A stretch of DNA of 49,812 bases, taken from JAEDES01 sp964470055. GTDB lineage: Bacteria > Bacillota_I > Bacilli_A > RF39 > UBA660. Both the position numbers and the translations under genes were made by a program. This document shows, piece after piece, positions 43,799 to 49,812 of the stretch (position 1 is the first letter of the stretch; each line of letters opens with the position of its first letter). The stretch spans positions 1-49,812 of the forward strand of contig CAYXZZ010000004.1 of NCBI GenBank assembly GCA_964470055.1, read 5' to 3'. The notes beneath the pieces are model-generated. The model had not been told where the DNA came from. It searched no databases and saw only the letters and a program-made list of their open reading frames with translations.

Positions 43799-46748
43799 GG
43801 GTTTCTTCTCCTTTATTTAAAAATTTTATTTTTTCAACTATTATTTGAAGTTGGTCTAAACGACGTTCGACGTTACCTCGTATTTTTATTAAATCTCCTT
43901 TTTCTAAAGTGATATATTTATTATATATTTTTGGAAAAAGGGTAAATTCCATGGTTGATGTTTCATCGCTACCGGTGATAAATGCCATTTTGTCACCTTT
44001 TTTTGTGCTTATAATTTTGATTTTATCCACAAGTACTAGTGTATCTACTTTCTTATTAAAATATTTATCAACAGAATTTAGTGGAATACAATATGGATTG
44101 TCTTTTTTGTACATAGTTGTGGGATGTGTTGATAAATAGAAGCCAAAAACCTCTTTTTCTTTTTCAAGTAAATAAGTATTTTCATACTCTGGTTGTAATT
44201 CAATATCTGGTTTCATTACTAGTGATGGGTCAATGTCCTTTGTAAGCTCAGCATAATTAAAGAGGCTATCTAAATTATAAATAAGGGTTGCTCGATTGAA
44301 ATTGAACTCTTTAAAAACATCAGCCATTATTAGTGTTTCAAGGTTCTTTTTACCTAAGCCTTCTATATATAATCTGCTAAAGCAGTCGTAGATGTCAGTA
44401 AATGTTCCAACGGAGCGAGCCTTTTTTATTGTATCCGAAACTACAGAACCGATTGATTTAATATTAGAAATCGGATAGATAATTTGATTGTTTTCTACAA
44501 TATATCTTGAAGAGCTCTTATTGATTGTTGGTTTAATAACTTCAATTTGGTTGGATTTTGCCTCCATAATATATTCATGTGTTTTTGATTCACTGCCAAT
44601 GACATTTGTAAGAAGATTGGCAAAGAAAATTGTCTTGTAATGTGTCTTGAGATATGCCATTTTATATGCGATTAGTGAATATGCAACTGAATGTGATCGA
44701 TTGAATCCATAACCTGCAAAGTTTAAAATAAGGTCAAATATTTTTTTTGCTTGTTCGTAGGTGTGGCCCTTTTTTAGACTCTTTTCAATAAATTTATCTT
44801 CTTCATTTCTTAGAAGATCTACTTTCTTTTTGCTCATTGCCCTACGCAAAATATCGGCTTCTCCTAGGGAGTAACCAGCGTAAATGTTGGCAAGTTGAAT
44901 TATTTGTTCTTGATAAATTAAAATTCCATAGGTATCTTTTAAAATTGGTTCTAGACAATCATCTAAATATGTGATCTTTTCCTCATGATGTTTTCTTCTA
45001 ATATAAGAATCAATGTTAATAGCGGCACCAGGTCTAAATAAGGCAATTGCGGCAAAGATATCTTCAAATGTATTGGGTTTAAAGCGTCGAAGAAAATTTC
45101 TCATACCAGGGGACTCAAATTGGAAGATGCCACTTGTATTGGCAGTTTCAAAGATTTTTAGAGTTTCTTTGTCATCAAGAGGAATTTTGTTAAAGTCGAT
45201 TACTTCACCGGCTTGATTTTTTATGTCGGTTAAAATATTATCGATGATGGTTAGATTTTTTAGTCCAAGGAAATCCATTTTTAGGAGACCTAAGTCTTCA
45301 AGATGTTCCATTGTATAACCGGTTAAGTACATTCCGTCACCTGTTGTTAGAGGGATTACTTCGTCTAGGTCCACTTGACTCATAACAATTCCTGCGGCGT
45401 GTGATGAAGTATGTCTTGGGAATCCTTCTAATTTACAGGCTATTTCAAACATATCTGTTAAGGCTGTGTCGCTATCAATTCGTGCTTTGAAAGATTGATT
45501 GTTATTGTAAAAATCTTTTAATTTGTCTTTGGTAAATCCGGGAATGAATTTGCATAGTCCATCTACTTTATATATTGGAATGTTTAACACTCTGGCAACA
45601 TCGCGTAGTACTTGTTTAGCTCCCATAGTACCAAAAGTTACAATTCCGCAAACTCTTCTTTTTCCGTATTTTTCTATAACATAGTCAATTACTTCTCCTC
45701 GGCGATTGTCGGGAAAGTCAGTATCAATATCAGGCATGGTTTTTCTTTCGGGATTTAAGAATCTTTCGAATAGCAAATCATATTCAATTGGATCAATATC
45801 AGTTATTCCTAATGAATATGCAACTAGTGATCCTGCGGCCGATCCTCTTCCTGGTCCAACAAGAATTTTATTTTTTTTTGCAAACTTTATAAAATCATAA
45901 ACAACTAAGAAATAATTTGGAAAGCCCATTTCATTAATTATATTTAGTTCATGGCTTAAACGTTGTTTATAGTTATCAGGTACGTTGCCATTTAGACGCT
46001 TTGTTAGGCCGACTTTACATAGTTCGAAAAGATATTTACTTGGATCATCGCAGTCATAAATAGGAAGTAAAAGTTTTGATGGTGGAAACTCAAGATTACA
46101 GGAATCAGCAATTTTCATTGTATTTAGTAAGCCGGTATTGGCAGATAGTTCTAGAATGTTTTTTATTTTTAATTCATGGTTTGCTGTTTCATAAGTAGTT
46201 TCATCGCTTATAGTTTTTCCGTCTCTAATGCGATAAAGGTATGGTAAAGTATCTTCATCATTTTTTGTTAGATATAGACTTTCTCGGAAAAAGACAATGT
46301 TTGTAGTTTGAAGAAGGGATTCTGTCATTTCTTTTTTATTGGTATAACCGATGTATAGGTCTGTATATGTTTCGGTTAAGTTTTTGTAGTTTTCTCTTTC
46401 TTCGAATGGAAGAATGGCGATGACATTTTTGTTGTAAGTGGCTAGTTCTTCGAATGAGACTTGTCGTTCGTTTTGAATACTTGAAAGTTTAATTAGAGAT
46501 TTATAGCCAGCATAATCTTTGGCATATAAAACGATTGAGAAATCTTCTAATATTACGTGTAGGCCAATGATTGGTTTTATATTTTGTTTTTGACATTTCT
46601 GGATAAATTCCATTGTCCCATACATGTTTATGTCAGATATAGCAATACTGGAGATATTACTTTCTTGAGCATAGGATATTAGGTCATCTATTTTTAGTAG
46701 ACTTGATAATAATGAATAATTGCTTTTATTAAATAGTGGAATATACAT
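43788..46748 (-). CDS. dnaE: DNA polymerase III alpha subunit DnaE
   Basis: 986 residues, shorter than the ~1100 of most DnaE. The palm has GPGRGSAAGSLVAYSLGI and KTMPDIDTDFPDNRRGEV (about 335-350) with the catalytic acids. The thumb and fingers carry GTMGAKQVLRDVARVL and FGYGFNRSHSVAYSLIAYKMA; an OB-like C-terminal region ends the chain (KIKIISTKKGDKMAFITGSD). The N-terminal PHP domain lacks the usual HxH and TDH metal ligands (YIPLFNKSNYSLLSS and AISDINMYG), so it is probably inactive as a phosphatase or nuclease. AAGGAGG lies before the ATG. Confidence 0.97.
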   Translation of the reverse strand: MYIPLFNKSNYSLLSSLLKIDDLISYAQESNISSIAISDINMYGTMEFIQKCQKQNIKPIIGLHVILEDFSIVLYAKDYAGYKSLIKLSSIQNERQVSFEELATYNKNVIAILPFEERENYKNLTETYTDLYIGYTNKKEMTESLLQTTNIVFFRESLYLTKNDEDTLPYLYRIRDGKTISDETTYETANHELKIKNILELSANTGLLNTMKIADSCNLEFPPSKLLLPIYDCDDPSKYLFELCKVGLTKRLNGNVPDNYKQRLSHELNIINEMGFPNYFLVVYDFIKFAKKNKILVGPGRGSAAGSLVAYSLGITDIDPIEYDLLFERFLNPERKTMPDIDTDFPDNRRGEVIDYVIEKYGKRRVCGIVTFGTMGAKQVLRDVARVLNIPIYKVDGLCKFIPGFTKDKLKDFYNNNQSFKARIDSDTALTDMFEIACKLEGFPRHTSSHAAGIVMSQVDLDEVIPLTTGDGMYLTGYTMEHLEDLGLLKMDFLGLKNLTIIDNILTDIKNQAGEVIDFNKIPLDDKETLKIFETANTSGIFQFESPGMRNFLRRFKPNTFEDIFAAIALFRPGAAINIDSYIRRKHHEEKITYLDDCLEPILKDTYGILIYQEQIIQLANIYAGYSLGEADILRRAMSKKKVDLLRNEEDKFIEKSLKKGHTYEQAKKIFDLILNFAGYGFNRSHSVAYSLIAYKMAYLKTHYKTIFFANLLTNVIGSESKTHEYIMEAKSNQIEVIKPTINKSSSRYIVENNQIIYPISNIKSIGSVVSDTIKKARSVGTFTDIYDCFSRLYIEGLGKKNLETLIMADVFKEFNFNRATLIYNLDSLFNYAELTKDIDPSLVMKPDIELQPEYENTYLLEKEKEVFGFYLSTHPTTMYKKDNPYCIPLNSVDKYFNKKVDTLVLVDKIKIISTKKGDKMAFITGSDETSTMEFTLFPKIYNKYITLEKGDLIKIRGNVERRLDQLQIIVEKIKFLNKGEETHEE

Positions 46749-46878
46749 GGCAATACCTCCTTTTTATTTATATTTTATCACAAATATTGGTAAGTTAAAA
46801 ATGAAATGGCTAAATAGTTTAATTATTTGAATGATTTTTAAGGAGGAATGGTTATATCTAGTATTTTCAACATTTTAT

Positions 46879-46907
46879 TTGACTTTCCGCTTTTTTTATG
46901 TTAAAGT
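46879..46907 (+). promoter_or_regulatory. rpmB promoter
   Basis: TTGACT (46879-46884), 17 bases, TAAAGT (46902-46907) on the plus strand, about 40 bases before the rpmB ATG. Confidence 0.6.
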
Positions 46908-46946
46908 TATTAAGCAGAACGAAATGAACCAAAGGAGGGAATTGAA

Positions 46947-47126
46947 ATGGCAGTTAATGTAACAACAAGAAAAGGTAATGTTAAAAATATAAGATCTCAT
47001 GCTTTAAATGCTACTAAGAAGAGACAAAATTTAAACTTACAAGTTTATAGACTTGAAGACGGAACTAAAGTTAGAATTTCAGCTAAAGAAAAAAGAACTT
47101 TATTAAAGAATGAAAAAGCTGCATAA
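46947..47126 (+). CDS. rpmB: Ribosomal protein L28
   Basis: 59 residues starting at the ATG after AAAGGAGG. RSHALNATKKRQNLNLQVYR matches the core of L28, followed by VRISAKEKRTLL. The N-terminal Cys pair that some L28 proteins use to bind zinc is not present. It is alone on the plus strand with its own promoter and terminator, divergent from dnaE. Confidence 0.9.
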   Translation: MAVNVTTRKGNVKNIRSHALNATKKRQNLNLQVYRLEDGTKVRISAKEKRTLLKNEKAA

Positions 47127-47146
47127 TAGTATGCAGTTTTTATTTT
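47119..47146 (+). terminator. rpmB terminator
   Basis: CTGCAT - AATAGT - ATGCAG followed by TTTTTATTTT. The stem includes the final Ala codon and stop of rpmB. Confidence 0.8.
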
Positions 47147-47151
47147 AGAAA

Positions 47152-47234
47152 AAAACTAGTAGATGACCTTTGGTATGAACCCCGTTTCTTGGACATAGAA
47201 ACGAGGTTTCTCTATTAACTTTTCTACTAGTTTT
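47152..47234 (-). terminator. Nested palindrome, probable terminator with an inner hairpin
   Basis: A 12-bp perfect outer stem (AAAACTAGTAGA at 47152-47163, TCTACTAGTTTT at 47223-47234) encloses a 59-base region that holds an 11-bp hairpin with one mismatch (47178-47208: AACC, CGTTTCT and complements). On the minus strand a T run follows the outer stem, and it starts 2 bases after the stop of the gene upstream. It is longer and more complex than the other terminators in this window. It may be a small inverted-repeat element or a structured RNA. Confidence 0.6.
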
Positions 47235-47235
47235 A

Positions 47236-47925
47236 TTATTGACATATATAATTTCCTGCTGTTAGTTGTTGAGTTACTACTTCTTTTGAAGTTCCTAAAG
47301 TATATGGAACTTTAGCGAAATAGTTTGCATTATGTGTAGCAGTTAAAGTTGTTGGATCGAATGTTGTTAAATCAACTGTTATTGTTGTTTTCATTCCTGT
47401 ATCAGTATAAATTGTTTCTGATGTGTAGCCAGTTAATGTAATTACATCTAAGGCTCTGTATGAATTATAAATGTTTTGTACAGAAACTAGTCCATTAGCA
47501 TTTCCAGAAATTGGATCCATTTCTAGAATCATCGTATAACTTTGTAATTGGTCTATTTCGTTGAAAATTAGATTATAAGTTACTTTTCCGATTGTACCAT
47601 CGGCATTTTCTGGACTTGTGTATTTACATGAAGTCATATTTTCTTGGACTTTATTTAGAACTGGCTCTCTTTCAACAGCCTTGGCATCAAAATTCTTGGT
47701 ACTTGTTGGTATAGAATCTACTAATGCCATTATATTTGAATAAGATAATCCTAACATTAATGAAAGAACTCCAGCAATTGCAAATAATACGGCTGGACGT
47801 TTACTTGTTTTTCTTTCAAATTTAGCGATTTCTTGAACATCTGTTAAATTTAGAACTTGTGTTTTTGCTAATTCTTCTTGTGAAACTTGATTACTTTGTT
47901 GCACTTGATTCATATTTTGATTCAT
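47236..47925 (-). CDS. Single-pass membrane protein of unknown function
   Basis: 229 residues. A Gln/Asn-rich N-terminus (NQNMNQVQQSNQVSQEELAK, about 1-21) and a basic segment (FERKTSKRPA) precede one helix (about 46-65). The extracytoplasmic C-terminal ~160 residues have two Cys (near 98 and at the end, NYICQ) that could pair, and a Thr-rich beta-like pattern (TTITVDLTTFDPTTL). No family is recognised. It has a good promoter and an unusual terminator, so it is a single-gene unit next to typA. Confidence 0.6.
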   Translation of the reverse strand: MNQNMNQVQQSNQVSQEELAKTQVLNLTDVQEIAKFERKTSKRPAVLFAIAGVLSLMLGLSYSNIMALVDSIPTSTKNFDAKAVEREPVLNKVQENMTSCKYTSPENADGTIGKVTYNLIFNEIDQLQSYTMILEMDPISGNANGLVSVQNIYNSYRALDVITLTGYTSETIYTDTGMKTTITVDLTTFDPTTLTATHNANYFAKVPYTLGTSKEVVTQQLTAGNYICQ

Positions 47926-47960
47926 AATTCCACCCTCTATCTTCTATCTATCATATATAC

Positions 47961-47988
47961 ATTATAGCAGAGTTTTTTTATTTATCAA
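47961..47988 (-). promoter_or_regulatory. Promoter of the single-pass membrane protein gene
   Basis: Minus-strand TTGATA (47983-47988), 16 bases, TGCTATAAT with the -10 at 47961-47966. Confidence 0.6.
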
Positions 47989-47991
47989 ACA

Positions 47992-48019
47992 AAAAAATAA
48001 CTATTTCTAGTTATTTTTA
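47992..48019 (-). terminator. typA terminator
   Basis: AAAAATAACTA - loop - TAGTTATTTTT, 11 bp perfect stem with further T after it on the minus strand. The loop contains the typA stop codon. Confidence 0.85.
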
Positions 48020-49812
48020 TTTCTTGAGTCAAACTTTTTACGTTCTTCTGTATTTAAGATTCTTTTTCTAATTCTAATATTGTTAGGCGTAACTTCAACT
48101 AATTCATCAGAATTAATGTAATCTAGTGCATATTCTAAGGAAATTGGACGTGGTCTTTTTAAAACTACAGTGTGATCTGAACCGGCTGCACGGGTATTTG
48201 TTAATTGTTTTCCCTTTACAACGTTTACAGCTAAATCATTATCACGATTACATTCACCTACTACCATTCCTTCATATACTTCTGTTCCTGGTTCAATGAA
48301 CATGATACCACGATCTTCTAGATTTCCAATTGAATAGGCAGTTGATTGTCCGTTTTCCATTGAAACTAGAACTCCTAGCTTTCTTTCTCCAATTACACCA
48401 TTTTCATATGGCATATATTCTTTGAATGTGTGATTCATAATTCCATAACCTTTTGTTAAAGTCATGAAATCTGTTGAGAATCCAATTAGTCCGCGAGATG
48501 GAATTGTATATAGTAATCTGACTTGATTTTCAAAATTTGTCATACTGTCCATTTTTCCACCACGAATACCTAATTGTTCTATTACCGAACCGACACAGTC
48601 TTCTGGAACTTCTATTTGTAATTCTTCATATGGTTCATACTTTTGACCATTAATTTCTTTAATGATAACACTTGGTTTTGATACTTCAAGTTCGAAACCT
48701 TCACGACGCATATTTTCAATTAAAATACTTAAATGTAATTCACCACGACCACTTACAAGGAATGATTCGTTTGTTGCAGGTTCAACTCTTAAACTTACGT
48801 CTTTTTGAGTTTCACGCATTAATCGTTCTTCAATTTTTCTCGCCGTTACAATCTTTCCATCTTTTCCACAGAATGGTGATGAATTTGTTCCGAAAGTCAT
48901 TTGAAGTGTTGGCTCATCTATGTGTAGTTGTGGTAATGGAAGAATGTCTGTTGTATTACAGATTGTTTCACCTACTGAAATATCAGCAAGTCCTGCGATT
49001 GCTACAATATCTCCTGCTTCTGCTTCTTCAATTTCAATTCTCTTATAGCCATAATATCCAAATAGTTTTTGAATTCTAAATTGTTTGGTTGTTCCATCTA
49101 ATCGGCAGCAAGTAACCATTTCGCCTGTTTTAACTTTTCCATTATGAACACGGCCAATACCAATTCTTCCTACAAATTCATTGTAATCTAGTAACGCTGG
49201 TTGAAATTGTAATGGTTCGTTTGATGAACCTGTTGGGGCTGGGATTTCTTCTAGGATGGTGTCTAATACTTCTTGGAATCCTGGAGTTTGTGTTAATAAA
49301 TCATCACTGTATGAGCAAGTTCCATTTAATCCTGATGCATATAATACTTTGAAGTCTAATTGTTCATCGTCTGCTCCAAGTTCGATAAATAAGTCTAATA
49401 CTTCATCTACTACTTGTTGACATCTTGCTGCTGGTTTATCTACTTTGTTAATTATTACGATTGGTTTTACCTTGGCTTCGAAGGCTTTTTTAAGTACGAA
49501 TCTTGTTTGTGGCATTGCACCTTCATAAGCATCTACTACTAATAGAACACCATCAACCATATTCATGATACGTTCTACTTCTCCACCAAAATCAGCGTGG
49601 CCTGGAGTATCTAAAATATTAATTCTTACTCCTTTGTAGTCGATGGCTGTTGTCTTGGCTAAAATAGTGATTCCTCTTTCTCTTTCAAGATCGTTTGAAT
49701 CCATTGAAACATTTGAAATGTCTTCATTATCTCTAAACATTCCTGAGTGTTTAATAATACCGTCTACTAGAGTTGTTTTTCCATGGTCTACATGGGCTAT
49801 AATTGGTATATT
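48007..49812 (-). CDS. typA: Ribosome-associated GTPase TypA/BipA (N-terminus outside window)
   Basis: 601 residues are seen. The first residues (NIPIIAHVDHGKTTLVDGI) hold the G1 P-loop, so only about ten residues lie beyond the window; the in-frame ATG at 49740 is internal and is not the start. Other GTPase motifs are RERGITILAKTT (switch I), DTPGHADFGGE (G3) and INKVDKPAA (G4). Then follow an EF-G-like domain II, domain III/V (ESFLVSGRGELHLSIL) and the BipA-specific C-terminus (VTPNNIRIRKRILN). It is an EF-G-like factor in ribosome assembly and stress adaptation. A strong terminator sits at its end. Confidence 0.98.
   Translation of the reverse strand, partial: NIPIIAHVDHGKTTLVDGIIKHSGMFRDNEDISNVSMDSNDLERERGITILAKTTAIDYKGVRINILDTPGHADFGGEVERIMNMVDGVLLVVDAYEGAMPQTRFVLKKAFEAKVKPIVIINKVDKPAARCQQVVDEVLDLFIELGADDEQLDFKVLYASGLNGTCSYSDDLLTQTPGFQEVLDTILEEIPAPTGSSNEPLQFQPALLDYNEFVGRIGIGRVHNGKVKTGEMVTCCRLDGTTKQFRIQKLFGYYGYKRIEIEEAEAGDIVAIAGLADISVGETICNTTDILPLPQLHIDEPTLQMTFGTNSSPFCGKDGKIVTARKIEERLMRETQKDVSLRVEPATNESFLVSGRGELHLSILIENMRREGFELEVSKPSVIIKEINGQKYEPYEELQIEVPEDCVGSVIEQLGIRGGKMDSMTNFENQVRLLYTIPSRGLIGFSTDFMTLTKGYGIMNHTFKEYMPYENGVIGERKLGVLVSMENGQSTAYSIGNLEDRGIMFIEPGTEVYEGMVVGECNRDNDLAVNVVKGKQLTNTRAAGSDHTVVLKRPRPISLEYALDYINSDELVEVTPNNIRIRKRILNTEERKKFDSRNKNN

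Noticed and set aside
46841..46906. Small ORF after AAGGAGG on the plus strand before rpmB (MVISSIF...)
   Set aside because: The spacing from ribosome site to ATG is one base, only 18 codons follow, and it overlaps the rpmB promoter.
48007..49740. ATG at 49740 as the start of typA
   Set aside because: The P-loop AHVDHGKTTLVD lies upstream in the same frame and runs to the window edge, so the start is outside the window.
1..49812. Use of TGA as Trp (Mollicutes code)
   Set aside because: Genes such as the small VirB4 end at TGA in tight overlaps, and all Trp positions seen use TGG.
1..49812. tRNA genes, rRNA genes or CRISPR arrays
   Set aside because: No TΨC-like clusters with cloverleaf potential and no regularly spaced repeats were found.

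Overview
The window is AT-rich, uses the standard code (TGA acts as a stop, and long housekeeping genes read through at normal length), and nearly every gene lies on the minus strand. The housekeeping order ireB - ruvX - DUF1292 - mltG - trmR - U32 pair, with greA further on, is the order I recall from Bacillus. Peptidoglycan genes (mltG, NlpC/P60, SpoIID), a class B-like sortase and lspA indicate a walled monoderm. I infer an uncultured Bacilli/Mollicutes-related gut-type lineage (RF39-like). Genus or species cannot be fixed from the sequence.

Region 1 (1-24082) is one unbroken minus-strand train of about 20 genes that starts at a promoter near 24.1 kb. Promoter-distal to promoter-proximal, it holds VirD4-like coupling ATPase (cut by the window start), a membrane-anchored protein, a SpoIID + C39-like cell-wall hydrolase, VirB4 in two overlapping genes, a PrgI/VirB3-like protein, a VirB6/TrbL-like channel, two VirB2-like membrane proteins, TadZ/CpaE-like protein, two pilin-like proteins, TadC, TadB, TadA/CpaF, CpaB/RcpC, another pilin-like protein, a large Cys-rich secreted protein, a sortase, a pseudopilin-like surface protein and a polytopic membrane protein. 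It therefore combines a minimal Gram-positive type IV secretion apparatus with a Tad/Flp pilus assembly machine. No relaxase, prepilin peptidase, integrase or att site is visible.

Region 2 (24.1-34.8 kb) is mostly core: greA, a dGTPase-like HD protein, trhP2 and trhP1 (tRNA U34 hydroxylation), trmR (5-hydroxyuridine methylation), mltG, DUF1292, ruvX, ireB and a rhomboid protease. Between trhP1 and trmR sits a lineage-specific pair: a VirB2-like membrane module fused to an NlpC/P60 peptidase, and a frameshifted membrane-anchored protein. This pair links the core region to the secretion locus.

Region 3 (34.8-41.3 kb) carries a TspO-like protein (plus strand), a hybrid histidine kinase with receiver and Hpt domains, a decayed IS110-family element whose upstream non-coding region looks like a structured bridge RNA, and a stand-alone AMP-forming ligase.

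Region 4 (41.3 kb to the end) has rluD, three small hypothetical proteins (two of them a divergent two-helix membrane family, one group with a palindromic operator-like site at its promoter), lspA, dnaE, rpmB (plus strand), a single-pass membrane protein and typA (cut by the window end). No rRNA, tRNA or CRISPR array was seen.
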